From Paenibacillaceae bacterium (GTDB lineage: Bacteria > Bacillota > Bacilli > Paenibacillales > NBRC-103111), in NCBI GenBank assembly GCA_029256185.1, contig JAQSYI010000013.1, positions 1-64,000 of the forward strand: DNA of 64,000 bases, read 5' to 3'. Shown here piece by piece: positions 44,585 to 55,900 of the stretch (its first letter is position 1; each line of letters starts with the position of its first letter). The notes beneath the pieces are model-generated. The model ran no database searches. It was not told the origin of the DNA and was given only the letters and a program-made list of their open reading frames with translations. A program made the translations under genes and the position numbers.

Positions 44585-45772
44585 CTAGCTCAGCTTCTCC
44601 GTATGTAGCGGCACGGGAGTCTGGATAAGGGTCTGAGTGTAAAGTGCTTCTATAGATTTGGCGAAACGAATGCCGGTCAGCTCAGAGACGGAGCGCACGG
44701 CTTCCGCGGACAGCCGCTCCCGCAATTGCCGCTCATGGAGAACAGAATCAATCCGTTGTATAAAATCCGCCTGTTCATGGAACATGAAGCCATTGCAATC
44801 GTTGCGGATTACGCCGTCCAGGCAGGGATCGGCCTTGGCCACTACCGGCAGACCCGAAGCCAGCGCTTCCGTATACGTAATTCCCTGCGTTTCACTCTGT
44901 GAGGCGCTGACAAACAGATCCCCCAGCTGATAATACATAGCAATCCGATCCCAGGGAACCTCCCCGGCAAAGAGGATACGGTCTGCCATTCCTCCTTCTT
45001 CCACGGCCTCTTCCAGCTTCCTTCTTTCCGGCCCGTCTCCAACCAGCAGCAGCTTTACATGCTCCTTGCTTTGAAGATACCGCTGTACGTATCGGAGCAG
45101 CAAATCGATGTTTTTCTCCCTGGAGATTCTGCCAATGTAGAGCAAAAGCTTGTCACTGGCTCCGATTCCCAGAGAAGCGCGCAGCTCCATAAGAGCTGCG
45201 GGGCAGCAATTGCTTTTGCTGAACCGGTCGGCATTGATACCCGTTGGGATGACGGCAATATCTTTGTTTACGCAGTAAGACAGAAGCAACTCTCTGACTT
45301 TTTCAGTAGGAACGATAACCTGGTCGGCAGAATTGCAAAACCGGGTGCTGATGGTGCGCGCCAATTTTTTTGCAACCGGCTCCAATAAGCCGAACTTTAT
45401 GATATAGTGGGTATAATTTTCATAGATGGTGTGATACGTATGCACGAAGGGGATCTTCAGTTCTTTGGCAAGAGACCTTCCCATAATCCCCAGAGAAAAT
45501 TCGGTGTGCGTATGAATAACGTCCAGTTCAAGCCTCCTGATCATCTTCGTGACCTTGGGATGAAAGAATGTGCCAATCCTCCTGGTACTGGCAAAGGGAA
45601 TGCTGGATATGCGGAATACGCCTAGCTCAGGCATGATGGCCTTCGGATCGGTGGTGGTAAAAACAAACACCCTGTGCCCTAACATTTCCAAATATTGCTT
45701 GTGCATCAATACTGAAGTGGCCACTCCATTCACCTGCGGATAATAGGTATCCGTGAAAAGTCCGATCTTCAT
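44585..45772 (-). CDS. Family 4 glycosyltransferase, diacylglycerol glucosyltransferase-like
   Basis: A 395-residue GT-B enzyme. The N-terminus MKIGLFTDTYYPQVNGVATS, HTHTEFSLGIMGR, the YHTIYENYTHY segment and the donor-site SQSETQGITYTEALASGLP are those of the GT4 subgroup containing 1,2-diacylglycerol 3-glucosyltransferases, which make membrane glycolipids from nucleotide sugars. The start at 45772 follows GGGGGAG 9 nt upstream; the extra 18 codons in the open frame lie in the leader. Likely acts at the inner membrane face. No link to the sugar operons is evident. Confidence 0.85.
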   Translation of the reverse strand: MKIGLFTDTYYPQVNGVATSVLMHKQYLEMLGHRVFVFTTTDPKAIMPELGVFRISSIPFASTRRIGTFFHPKVTKMIRRLELDVIHTHTEFSLGIMGRSLAKELKIPFVHTYHTIYENYTHYIIKFGLLEPVAKKLARTISTRFCNSADQVIVPTEKVRELLLSYCVNKDIAVIPTGINADRFSKSNCCPAALMELRASLGIGASDKLLLYIGRISREKNIDLLLRYVQRYLQSKEHVKLLLVGDGPERRKLEEAVEEGGMADRILFAGEVPWDRIAMYYQLGDLFVSASQSETQGITYTEALASGLPVVAKADPCLDGVIRNDCNGFMFHEQADFIQRIDSVLHERQLRERLSAEAVRSVSELTGIRFAKSIEALYTQTLIQTPVPLHTEKLS

Positions 45773-46018
45773 ATTCGCCGCTCCCCCGCATGCGTAATGA
45801 AAACTATGCTGATCTAATTTTATCATACACAGCGGAAATGTGGTGCCAATTAAACGATTGTTAACTTACAGTTAAATCCTGCCTTACATGTCCAATCCTT
45901 GGTAATCATGGCGGGGGCGGTTATTTCGAGAGCTTGATTTGCCCGTTTATGAAGACAAGATACTTACCCAGAATCTCCGGCAAAGAATTTGCACACGGAC
46001 AAGTTCTGAAGAAAGAAT

Positions 46019-47785
46019 GTGATCATTCTGAGAAAAGTCACAGTGCTGTGTAAAAGTATTGCGTCCTCACTTAAGTACAAACTTTTTTTTGCTTTAGTCG
46101 CGTTCATTTTAGTCCCGTTTGTCATGCTGGAATTGAATAACTACAAAAAAATAGAGAAACTATACGAGACAAGAATGAGTGAGCAAAGCGGTTATCAATT
46201 GGCGCAAATCAAGGAGAGCTTTGCGGATCTTCGAAGTCTTATATACAAAACGGCCATAACATTGGATAATAATCCTGCAATTGCCGCAGCTGCCGCGGGT
46301 CAAGGGGGCGATCTGAGCCAAAAATCGGCGTCTCTGATCCGTACATCGTTCAACGAAATGAAAAATCTGTTTTCGAAGGATAGCTTATATATTCAATATA
46401 CCTGGATTACTGCGGGCGGAAATGTGATTGATGATTCCACTGAAAAGCAAACTTCGCTGGAGGATATTTATAAATGGCACCCGTTGGCCAAAAAAGTGCT
46501 CTCAGGCGAAGAAGCGTTACAATGGGATCTGAATCGGGGTGTCTCGAAAGATTATTATTCGATGTATATGAAAATGAGTGAAGGGAGCACACTGATCATC
46601 CAGTTCCGGTTGAACGAATGGATGAAGTCCATGGCTGCAAATTTCATTTTTCAGCAAGGTTTTTTCCTGATGCATCCCGATGGGGAGATTGTGACCCAAA
46701 CGATACCCGGCATGCGATTGCCGGAAGGCAGGCTTGATTTGCTGAAGAGCGAAAAATCCTTCTACGCCCCGACCCATAATTCGCTGGTCCATTCCTTGCT
46801 GCTTCCTTCAGCTAATTTGTACTTGATCGGCCAAACGGATCTGGAACCCTTTTTCGGTGACATCCGGCACATCAAAATGCAATTTTTTCTTACATTCTCG
46901 ATCTTATTGCTGATTTTCATGCTGATTCTCTTCATCGTTCTGTCTTTGTTGATGAAACCGCTTCAACTGTTGAAGAAAAAAATGTCGGATGTTGTCCGCA
47001 CCCAGTTTAAAACGAGTATCCGTACCGAGAACTACAGAGGGGAAATACTGGAGCTTGCCCAGGCGTTCAATCAGATGGTGAAGGAAATCAACGAGCAGCT
47101 GCAAAGCTTGAAGAGAGAGGAACGACAGAAGGAAGCCAACCGGTTTCAAATGCTGCAGACGCAAATGAACCCCCATTTCTTGCTGAATACATTAAATAAT
47201 ATCAGGTGGCACGCCTACAAAAACAAGGATTCAACCATAACCGACATCTGCGTATCCCTCGGAAAAATACTGGAAAGCTCACTGAATAACGATGCTGATT
47301 TGATTCATCTGCATGAGGAACTGAGTCTGATCCAGGCCTATGTGCAAATTCAAAACTTTCGGTACAGCGGCGGTATTCATGTCCAGTACGAGATCGACGA
47401 AAAGCTCACCTACGCGCTGGTTCCCAAATTAACTCTGCAGCCCCTTGTAGAGAATTCGATCCAGCATGGTTTTGCCGAGCGGGATTACGGAGGGACGATC
47501 ATCATCCGCGCGTACCGCGACCAAGGGACGCTGATTTTGGGAGTGGAGGACGACGGGACGGGCATCCGGGAGACGCCAGCCCCCGTAAGGCCAGGCAAGA
47601 AAAAATCAATTGCGATCAACAATCTGAGGGAACGTCTTTTTCTTCTTTACAAAACAAACGCATCGCTGGACCTTGTCTCGGGACCGCAGGGAACCCTTGT
47701 CCGGATTGTCGTGCCGTTGTTGATCTCCGAACCTTATCAGGAAGGAAGCGGGAACCATGTGGAAAGCGATCATCGTGGAGGATGA
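46019..47785 (+). CDS. YesM-type sensor histidine kinase
   Basis: A 588-residue membrane kinase: helix one (about 20-38), extracytoplasmic sensor, helix two (about 290-312), HAMP-type region, phospho-His box (QTQMNPHFLLNTLNNI, about 380) and ATPase domain (LQPLVENSIQHGF, VEDDGTGI). GTG 46019 is used for lack of a better start; the ribosome site is weak (GAAAG) and the preceding 190 bp show no clear promoter. It pairs with the overlapping response regulator gene and is upstream of importer D. Confidence 0.88.
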   Translation: MIILRKVTVLCKSIASSLKYKLFFALVAFILVPFVMLELNNYKKIEKLYETRMSEQSGYQLAQIKESFADLRSLIYKTAITLDNNPAIAAAAAGQGGDLSQKSASLIRTSFNEMKNLFSKDSLYIQYTWITAGGNVIDDSTEKQTSLEDIYKWHPLAKKVLSGEEALQWDLNRGVSKDYYSMYMKMSEGSTLIIQFRLNEWMKSMAANFIFQQGFFLMHPDGEIVTQTIPGMRLPEGRLDLLKSEKSFYAPTHNSLVHSLLLPSANLYLIGQTDLEPFFGDIRHIKMQFFLTFSILLLIFMLILFIVLSLLMKPLQLLKKKMSDVVRTQFKTSIRTENYRGEILELAQAFNQMVKEINEQLQSLKREERQKEANRFQMLQTQMNPHFLLNTLNNIRWHAYKNKDSTITDICVSLGKILESSLNNDADLIHLHEELSLIQAYVQIQNFRYSGGIHVQYEIDEKLTYALVPKLTLQPLVENSIQHGFAERDYGGTIIIRAYRDQGTLILGVEDDGTGIRETPAPVRPGKKKSIAINNLRERLFLLYKTNASLDLVSGPQGTLVRIVVPLLISEPYQEGSGNHVESDHRGG

Positions 47786-49235
47786 AGCGTTTGTACGGTT
47801 ATCCTTAATAGAATCTTTGGATTGGAGCGGCAATGGTTTTGAGGTGGCGGGCGAAGCAAGAAACGGGAAGGAAGCGCTGGAGCTCATACGCGGCATCCGG
47901 CCGCACCTGGTGCTTTGCGACATCGTGATGCCCATAATGGACGGGCTGGAAGTATTGCAGACATCCAAGGAGGAGGGGCACGCCGCGAAGTTTATCATGC
48001 TGACTTGCATGAATGAATTTGAATATGCGCGGCAGGCACTGGAATGTGGTGCTTCTGGGTATATCCTGAAATTGTCCATGAATGTGGATGAAATGAACCG
48101 GAAGCTTGCCAAAATCGGCAAGGAGTTGAGGGAGAGCAAGCGGGATCTGGATACGGTCACCAACCAGGAGTTTCTGTCCTTCTACCAATCGGTATGGCCG
48201 TTGGTTGCAGGAGGGGATACGGGTGCCGTTCGGGCGGAAGAACCGGGAATCGTTCAACGGCTGGGGAGCGGTCCATTCGCCTATGTGTCAGTCTTCGCTG
48301 TTCCGGACGGGGATGTCCCAATCCAGAAAGACGATTTGATCCGTCACGGGCGTATCCAATCGGATAGCATAGCCCATATGTTCCGAGCGGAATCCGTTAT
48401 CTTCTACTTCTGTTGGTCCGAGCGTCCATGGAAGCATACTCCGTCAGCCGGAGCCGACGCTTCCCTTCCGATGGGTGAATCACGCTGTTATCCAGCCGGC
48501 GAACTGGCAAGCGCATGGAAGGAGGCGCTCCGGCAACTGGACGAATTGTGGTATAAGGAGTGGGAAAGCGAATGGCATTGCGGGCTTGAAAAAAGCTGCT
48601 CCGAAACCGCCGTACCTTCGTTATGGGGGGATGAGAAGCTGCTGATGCGGGAATTTGAGCAGTTGAATATGGAGGCCGGCGCTGCAATACTTCGGAGAAT
48701 GTGGCAAGGGATGGCCGAGGAGCGGCAGCCGTTGATCCGGGTCAAGGAAACGGCTTTCCGTCTGGATCGTCTGTTCAGCCGCATTTCGGGATTTGAAGCA
48801 GACGATCAAAGTACGCTCAGGCGGGCCGTGACTCATGCGCAGCTATTGACGATCCTGCTTGAGCGGCATCAGAGGTATTTAATTAAGCGGATCGCCCAGA
48901 AAGCCAGGATGAGCGATCATCAGGAAATCAATAAGATCATCGAGTATATCCAACAAAATTACGAACGCAATATATCGCTTAAATCCATGGCCGACCGAGT
49001 GGCGATGGAGGAAACGTATGTCAGCGGACTGTTCAAGAAAAAAATGGGCGTCTCCCTGATTCATTACCTTCAACAAGTGCGGGTGGAAAAAGCAAAGGCG
49101 CTGCTTGTCGAAACGGACATGCCGGTAGTGGAAATCAGCAAACGGGTCGGCTTTGAAAATCCGAATTACTTTTTCAAAATATTCCGCCGCCTGGAGGGGA
49201 TCTCACCGAACGAATACCGCCATACCGCCCAATAG
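47757..49235 (+). CDS. YesN-type response regulator with AraC output domain
   Basis: A 492-residue protein. The receiver has acidic EDE (8-10), phospho-Asp in LCDIVMP (about 55) and Lys in YILKLS. A long central region (about 130-380) of unknown fold precedes the AraC domain (MADRVAMEETYVSGLFKKKM, ISKRVGFENPNYFFKIFRRL). It overlaps the kinase gene by 29 nt. The direct repeats at 49283-49311 before importer D are a plausible target. Confidence 0.9.
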   Translation: MWKAIIVEDEAFVRLSLIESLDWSGNGFEVAGEARNGKEALELIRGIRPHLVLCDIVMPIMDGLEVLQTSKEEGHAAKFIMLTCMNEFEYARQALECGASGYILKLSMNVDEMNRKLAKIGKELRESKRDLDTVTNQEFLSFYQSVWPLVAGGDTGAVRAEEPGIVQRLGSGPFAYVSVFAVPDGDVPIQKDDLIRHGRIQSDSIAHMFRAESVIFYFCWSERPWKHTPSAGADASLPMGESRCYPAGELASAWKEALRQLDELWYKEWESEWHCGLEKSCSETAVPSLWGDEKLLMREFEQLNMEAGAAILRRMWQGMAEERQPLIRVKETAFRLDRLFSRISGFEADDQSTLRRAVTHAQLLTILLERHQRYLIKRIAQKARMSDHQEINKIIEYIQQNYERNISLKSMADRVAMEETYVSGLFKKKMGVSLIHYLQQVRVEKAKALLVETDMPVVEISKRVGFENPNYFFKIFRRLEGISPNEYRHTAQ

Positions 49236-49282
49236 GCCGATTCTCGTTTAGTTGGGTTCTTTTCCGCTCAACAACTCAAAAA

Positions 49283-49340
49283 TGTTCCTACCACTCCCCA
49301 AACCTGTTCCTTATGTATGCGCTGTATGCCATGGTAGACT
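49283..49340 (+). promoter_or_regulatory. Direct repeats and extended -10 upstream of importer D
   Basis: TGTTCCT occurs at 49283-49289 and 49305-49311, a 22-bp step (two helical turns), as expected for an AraC-type activator. The downstream site abuts the -35 position of TAGACT (49335-49340), which is preceded by TGG (extended -10) and lacks a good -35. Confidence 0.5.
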
Positions 49341-49384
49341 TAAGGCATCATAAAAGGATGACAGAAAAAGAAGGAGTGGGTCTA

Positions 49385-50356
49385 GTGGAGCAGCAGACCG
49401 TATGGACGGGGGTTCCCCGGCAAGAGAAGATGCCGAAGGTTCGGAGCCTCCGCAACCTGTGGAAGCGTGTGTGGAATCACAAGGCATTGTACCTGATGGC
49501 TTTGCCCGGCATTATTTATTATATCGTGTACAGATATATTCCCATTTATGGAATTGTGATTGCATTCAAGGATTTTGACATTTCTGCGGGAATTTTGAGG
49601 AGTCCATGGGCCGATCCATGGTACAGTTATTTCAAGGAATTTTACGATTCCCCATACTTCAGCCAATTGCTGGCCAATACGATTCTGATTAGCTTGTACA
49701 AGCTTTTGTTCGGATTTTTTCCGCCGATTATCCTCGCGCTTCTCCTGTTCGAATGCCGGATCCGCTGGTTTCGCAGCGCGATTCAGACACTGACTTATCT
49801 GCCGCATTTTTTATCTTGGGTCGTTATGTACGGGATTCTTCAAGCATTCCTGTCGCCGGATGGGGGAATCATCAATCGTTGGCTGTCGGTCATGGGGATC
49901 CGGCCCATCCATTTTATGGCTTCCGCCGAATGGTTTCGAAGCGTTCTGGTCGGTTCGGAAATTTGGCAGGGAATGGGCTGGGGAGCCATTATTTATTTGG
50001 CTGCCATGTCGAGCATCGATCCGACGCTGTATGAAGCGGCCCGTGTGGACGGCGCCAGCCGGATTCAGAGAATCCTTCATATCACGTTGCCCGGCATCCG
50101 TTTTGCTATTGTGCTTGTGCTGATTCTAAGGCTCGGACATGTTCTGGATGCGGGATTCGAGCAAATCTACATGCTCTATAATATTCACGTCTATCCGGTT
50201 GCCGATATTCTGGACACCTGGGTGTTCCGGGTCGGCCTTGAAGAATGGAACTACAGTCTGGCCTCGGCGGTCGGTTTTTTCAAATCGGTGATCGGACTGG
50301 TTCTGGTTCTCCTTGCCAACAATCTGGCCAAAAAATGGGGTGAGGGTATATGGTAA
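49385..50356 (+). CDS. ABC sugar transporter permease, LplB type (importer D)
   Basis: A 323-residue membrane subunit with a basic tail of about 30 residues and six helices. EAA loop EAARVDGAS ... HITLPG. GTG 49385 is preferred, 8 nt after AAGGAG; the ATG at 49358 and codons further upstream lie in the promoter. Its stop overlaps the next start (ATGGTAA). Confidence 0.88.
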   Translation: MEQQTVWTGVPRQEKMPKVRSLRNLWKRVWNHKALYLMALPGIIYYIVYRYIPIYGIVIAFKDFDISAGILRSPWADPWYSYFKEFYDSPYFSQLLANTILISLYKLLFGFFPPIILALLLFECRIRWFRSAIQTLTYLPHFLSWVVMYGILQAFLSPDGGIINRWLSVMGIRPIHFMASAEWFRSVLVGSEIWQGMGWGAIIYLAAMSSIDPTLYEAARVDGASRIQRILHITLPGIRFAIVLVLILRLGHVLDAGFEQIYMLYNIHVYPVADILDTWVFRVGLEEWNYSLASAVGFFKSVIGLVLVLLANNLAKKWGEGIW

Positions 50357-51210
50357 AGTCGAATGAAGAACGGTGGTTTTCCATTTTTGTCAATGCGGTG
50401 CTTGCCGCTATCGGCATCACGATCCTGTTTCCGTTGTTGTATGTGGTTTCCATTTCCCTGACCCCGTATACAGAAGTACTGAAAAATGGCGGGTTCGTAT
50501 TCTTGCCCAAGTCGATTACGCTCCAGGCCTATGCGGAATTATTGCGCAATGCAGCGATTCCCCAGTCGCTCGGCGTAACCGTGTTGGTTACTCTGGTGGG
50601 TACGATCTTGAACGTAGGGCTAACGACCCTGCTCGCCTATCCGCTAAGCCGAAAGATGCTTCCTGGAAGAAGAGTCCTGATAATGATGGTCGTATTCACC
50701 ATGCTGTTCAACGGAGGGCTCATTCCGACTTACATGGTAGTCCGGGCAACAGGATTGCTGGATACCCTCTGGGCGCTGATCATTCCGGGAGTCATCTCGA
50801 GCTACAACGTGCTGATCGTCAAGACGTTTATTGACAAATTGCCCGAGGAGCTTTTTGAATCCGCCCGCATCGACGGCGCCAGCGAGTTTCGGCTGTTTTG
50901 CCAGATTTTGATTCCGCTTTCGGTTCCGGTTATGATCACCATCGGATTGTTCTGCGCAGTCGGGCACTGGAATCAATATTTCGCAGCCATTATGTATCTA
51001 ACAGACAGGCGATGGTATCCCCTTCAAGTGACCATTCGGGAAATTCTGATGCAGTCGCAAATGCCATCTTTGGATGTTGATCAAACGCTGCCTACCCTTA
51101 CGGTCCAAATGAGCTCTATCGTATTCGGCAGTTTGCCGATTGTGGCGATATATCCGTTTTTGCAAAAGCATCTGATCAAGGGTATGACGATCGGCGCCGT
51201 TAAAGGTTGA
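50350..51210 (+). CDS. ABC sugar transporter permease, YtcP type (importer D)
   Basis: A 286-residue partner permease. EAA loop FESARIDGAS ... LIPLSVP, C-terminus IGAVKG. It overlaps the preceding gene by 7 nt, so the two are translationally coupled. Confidence 0.9.
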   Translation: MVKSNEERWFSIFVNAVLAAIGITILFPLLYVVSISLTPYTEVLKNGGFVFLPKSITLQAYAELLRNAAIPQSLGVTVLVTLVGTILNVGLTTLLAYPLSRKMLPGRRVLIMMVVFTMLFNGGLIPTYMVVRATGLLDTLWALIIPGVISSYNVLIVKTFIDKLPEELFESARIDGASEFRLFCQILIPLSVPVMITIGLFCAVGHWNQYFAAIMYLTDRRWYPLQVTIREILMQSQMPSLDVDQTLPTLTVQMSSIVFGSLPIVAIYPFLQKHLIKGMTIGAVKG

Positions 51211-51265
51211 TGTTGGTTCATCCAATTTCAATAAACACTATCACAGGAAAAGGGTGGCGGTATGT

Positions 51266-52822
51266 ATGCAAAAAGGGAAATGGCTGCTGAAGACGGGAGT
51301 TATGCTCACGCTTGCCTCAAGTCTTATGGCAGGCTGCGGCAGCAGCAGTAAGGAGGGGACGTCGAGCATAAGCCCTTCGGCAAGTCCGGCGGACACGGGC
51401 AAACCGGTTCCAATCGAATTTACATTGGTGGGCACAGGAAACCCGGCCAGTGGAGATGATTATCTGAAGCAGGCTATTGATCAGACGCTGAATATTGATT
51501 TGCAGATCAATCCGATTCAGTCATTTGACGATTACAAGAATAAGATCCGCGTTCGACTCGCTGCAAACAACCGTCCGGATTTGTTCGTAGTGGATCAGGC
51601 GCTGCTCAAAGACCTCTCCGACAAAGATATGCTGCTGGATCTGACTCCCTACTGGGATAAACAACTGAAGCCGGCTAAAGACTTCATCGTGAGCAATTTT
51701 GGCGAAATTATGATAAAAAAAGGGAATGTAAACGGCAAATCATACGCGATTCCAAGAAGCAACGGGGTACCTTATACATCATTCTGGATCAGGAAGGACT
51801 GGCTGGATCATTTGAATCTGCAGATGCCGACTACACTTGATGAGCTATTTAACGTTCTGAAGGCGTTTACAGAGAACGATCCGGACGGGAATGGACAGAA
51901 GGATACCTATGGGCTAACCGGATTGGGCGGAGCCGGAACCACACTGGGCGCCTTCATGCCGATATTCGGGGCTTATGGTACCGGTTATCCAGGCAATTTT
52001 ATCGAAAAAGACGGCAAATTGGAGAATACGTACTATGATCCCAACATGCCGGAGGCGTTGAAATACATCAAGAAATTGATCGATGCGAAGGTGATTGATC
52101 CCGACATTATTACCAACAATGGATTAAATGAAGTCCTGACAAAGCTATTCCAGGGCAAAGCCGGCGTTGCGTTCCTCGCTTGGCCTGATATCGCCAAGGA
52201 TGCCCCCAAGGAGCAGATCAAAGCCATTAATCCGAAAGCGGAGTGGATTCAGATGGATCCGCCGAAAGGACCAGGAGGGCAATTCAACGACGCTTACGAT
52301 TTCGATGCAACAGCTTCGCTTTATGCCATCCCGAAAGCGCTTGAGAAGGAACCGCAAAAGCTGCAGAAGGTTTTCGATCTCATTAACTACGTTTCCTCGA
52401 AGGAAGGCAACATGCTTGCCTTATACGGTGTTGAAGGCAGACACTACAATATGACAAACGGTAAGATGGTTCCGACCGATCTGCAGGGCAAAGAAGGCGG
52501 ATATTTCTGGATGTATCAGATCACAAGCCGGCCGCATCAGGAATATTTGGCAGCGAGATTCCCCAATCTGGCGAAGGAAATCGAGTTTGCCATCAAAACT
52601 CCGCGGCTCAAGCAGTTCAACAGCTCCGTCATAGCGCCCGATGGCTTCAACAAAGCGGATGCCGACCGTTATTCGCAGGAGGAACTGGTCAAGTTCGTTT
52701 ACGGAAAGCGGCCGATCGAAGAATACGGCGATTTCCTGAAAACACTGGAAACCACATATAAGTACAAAACCTACGTAGAATCGGGATTAAAGCAAATTAG
52801 AGATCAGGGATTATCCAAGTAA
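51266..52822 (+). CDS. Extracellular sugar-binding lipoprotein (importer D)
   Basis: A 518-residue solute-binding protein. Lipobox LMAGC with Cys24, followed by a Ser/Gly/Pro linker. Typical stretches are RIRKDWLDHLNLQMPTT (body) and FTENDPDGNGQKDTYGL. ATG 51266 is 8 nt after AGGGTGG; a GTG at 51254 lies in the ribosome site. It serves the two permeases upstream. Its substrate is probably released by the anchored beta-helix enzyme encoded next. Confidence 0.9.
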   Translation: MQKGKWLLKTGVMLTLASSLMAGCGSSSKEGTSSISPSASPADTGKPVPIEFTLVGTGNPASGDDYLKQAIDQTLNIDLQINPIQSFDDYKNKIRVRLAANNRPDLFVVDQALLKDLSDKDMLLDLTPYWDKQLKPAKDFIVSNFGEIMIKKGNVNGKSYAIPRSNGVPYTSFWIRKDWLDHLNLQMPTTLDELFNVLKAFTENDPDGNGQKDTYGLTGLGGAGTTLGAFMPIFGAYGTGYPGNFIEKDGKLENTYYDPNMPEALKYIKKLIDAKVIDPDIITNNGLNEVLTKLFQGKAGVAFLAWPDIAKDAPKEQIKAINPKAEWIQMDPPKGPGGQFNDAYDFDATASLYAIPKALEKEPQKLQKVFDLINYVSSKEGNMLALYGVEGRHYNMTNGKMVPTDLQGKEGGYFWMYQITSRPHQEYLAARFPNLAKEIEFAIKTPRLKQFNSSVIAPDGFNKADADRYSQEELVKFVYGKRPIEEYGDFLKTLETTYKYKTYVESGLKQIRDQGLSK

Positions 52823-52837
52823 ATTATGGATCAGACG

Positions 52838-52862
52838 GGGAGAGGGTTGACACCCCTCTTCC
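52838..52862 (+). terminator. Possible terminator after importer D
   Basis: GGGAGAGGG (52838-52846) pairs with CCCTCTTCC (52854-52862) with one G-U pair; only TTC-rich sequence follows. Confidence 0.4.
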
Positions 52863-52948
52863 TTCAGATCTTCAATCTTTGATTATTATTAGAGCGCGGA
52901 TGATGAAGCAAGTCCTTTGAACCCTATCAAGAAAGGACGATTATCCTG

Positions 52949-55900
52949 ATGAAAACATGTCATTTAGCCCGTAAGGGAATGGCGGCAATGCTGGCGGTAT
53001 TTATGCTGCTGAGCATGATCACAGTCGCTCTGAGTTCTATGCCCTTACCAGTGTATGCCAATGAAGCAGGAACCAGCTATTATTTTGACTCTGCCGGAGG
53101 CAACGACGGTAACAGCGGATTGAGTGAGGCGGGGGCCTGGCAGTCTCTTGATAAGCTTAGAGGCATAACACTTTTACCCGGAGATAAAATTTTGCTGAAG
53201 TCGGGCAGTATCTGGAACAATGTGAATATAACCCCTACCGCTTCAGGGGAGCCAGGGAATCCTATACGTATTGATAAGTACGGAGAGGGAAGCAAGCCTA
53301 TACTCAATGGGAACGGTAACACGAATGCAGTAATCAGGCTGGATGATGTCCAATATTGGGAGATCAGTAATCTGGAAATTACAAATGATAATGACTTTAA
53401 TGTAGATGAAAATGCAAGTAATGTATTCAGAAGAGGGATTCTGGTTATAGCCAGGACAAAAGTGATCAGCTATATCCGTATTACCGGCTGTTATATTCAC
53501 AATGTTGATGCTTATAACGAAGACAAGGATTCAGGCGGTATCATCGGAAGAATTGAGGGAACCAATCCCGATTTGTATTTTAACGACATACGGTTAGAGA
53601 ACAACAGGATTGAAAAAGTCGACAGAACAGGAATAAACTTTGGATTCAATAGTGTAAATGGAAATTATTCGAGAGGGAATAGGAATAACTCAAAAGTAGT
53701 AATCCAGAATAACTATTTTTCTGATATTGGCGGTGACGGCATAATAGTAATAGGCTGTAATGCACCATTGATCCAGTTTAATATATTCGAACGGTGCAGG
53801 GCCAGAACAACAGGTCCGGCAGTGGCAGTGTTTCCATGGCAATGCAATGATGCAGTATTCCAATATAATGAAGCATATGGGACAAAAGCAGATCGCCCTG
53901 ACCAGGATGGGCAAGCCTTCGACTGTGATTATGGAAACAACGGAACAACCTTTCAGTTTAACTACAGCCATGATAATCAGGGCGGATTCATGCTGCTGTG
54001 CAGCCCGGGAGATGCCTCACCTTACCAGAGAAACTACAATTCAATTGTCCGGTACAACATCAGCCAGAATGATGGCATGCGTGTATTTCGTCTGGTGGGG
54101 CCGGGGACCAGATTCTCAAATATTTACAACAATTCCGTCTACCTTGGGGCCGATGTTGTGGGAGATGTGGTCAAAAATGAATCCTGGAACGGATTGGCAG
54201 GGGAGGCCCGTTTTGAAAACAACATCTTCTATATAGAACCCAATGCAGGGGGGACCAGAGCTTTTGACCAAAATCCTGAGATTTATTATGACAACAACGC
54301 TTATTTTGGAGTAGCGGGACCAAACAGCGATCAGCACAAAATTACCGGAGATCCGTTGTTTGCAGATGCAGGCGGTGCAGGCATCGGAATGGCTACCGGT
54401 GCAGCATACAAACTGACTTCAGGTTCTCCATGTATAGATAGCGGCAAGCTGATAGTCGGAAATGATGCCATGTACGATTTCTTCGGTAATCCCCTGTACA
54501 ATGGTTTGCCTGATATAGGGGCAAGTGAGTACAGTACCGGGGCGTATACGCCGGCTCCTGCTCTGAAGCAGCATTTGGCGAACGCAGGATTTGAGTCTGG
54601 CAATCTGGACTTCTGGGATAACATGGATTCTGTTGCAGTAAGTACGGAGGCAGGCATCAGCGGAGAGTATGGAGCCGAAATCGGTAGCAAAGGCAGAATT
54701 CAGCAGCTTGCACGGGAGTTAAAGCCCAATACATCCTATACTCTCATTGTATGGGGTAGGGTAAATAATCCGAATATCCCGCTTAAGATTTCTGTGGAGG
54801 GTTACGGTGGAAGTAACAAGCAGGCATTACTGGCGTCGCAGTTCAATGATCAGGCACTGATTACCTTTACTACAGGTGCGGAGAATACCACGGCAGTAAT
54901 AAAAGCTTATTATGATACAACGGATACCGGTGCCAGGGCCTATCTTGACAACGTTCAAATCGTTGAATCCAGGGCGCCTTTACCGGAAGATATTGAAACA
55001 AGGGAACTTGTGAGGAATGGAGGCTTCGAATCAGGCCTGGAACGTTGGGGCTACCTTAACGACAACCAAAGAGGTCCTTTTGAAATTACAGGAGATGCGC
55101 AAGCAGGCTCCTATGGCTTAAGGGTGAGAGGGAATAACACACTGGTGGGGCAGACTGTAACCGGAATGCTTCCAAATGTTCAGTACAGACTGACTTTCTG
55201 GGCAAAGGTAGACGAAGGTGTTGCTAAAAATAAGGTATGGATAGGAATCCAAAATCCCGGACAAGGTTATGACGCCGCTGTAACACCTGCTGTATATAGC
55301 TATAAACAGTACAACATTCCCTTTACGATAACCAAACCGGGGAAGACTGATGCAACGGTATTTATTTATAATGGTGACACTGTTACAGGCGCTGTATATA
55401 TCGATAATTTCAGCATTATCGGGCCTACTACACAGATTCAGGTAAAGAATATAACAGTAACCGGTGCAAACGGAGCAAGCACGATCACAACCAGAGGAGG
55501 CACTCTGCAGTTAAGCGCGCAGATTGATCCTGACAATGCCGCAAACAAGGCTGTAACCTGGTCGGTGGAAAATAAGACAGGAAGTGCAGAGATAAGTGCA
55601 ACCGGAGTACTGACAGCGGTTTCCGACGGAGAGGTTACGGTAAAAGCAACGGCACAGGATGGCTCGGGCGCAGCAGGGACTCTTGCTGTGAGCATCTCCG
55701 GGCAGAAAACAATAGAAGCCAGCGACAGAGGAATATATTTAAACATACCGCCATCAACTCCGGCAGCACATGTGGCGGAAGGAAAAATAGAAGTGGAGGT
55801 AAAAGCCGGCACTGATGGAGCTGCAAAAGCTGAAGTTGCGGCAAGCGACTTTGATGCTGCCGTTAATAGCTCCGGGGATAATTCAGTTGTTATACAGGTG

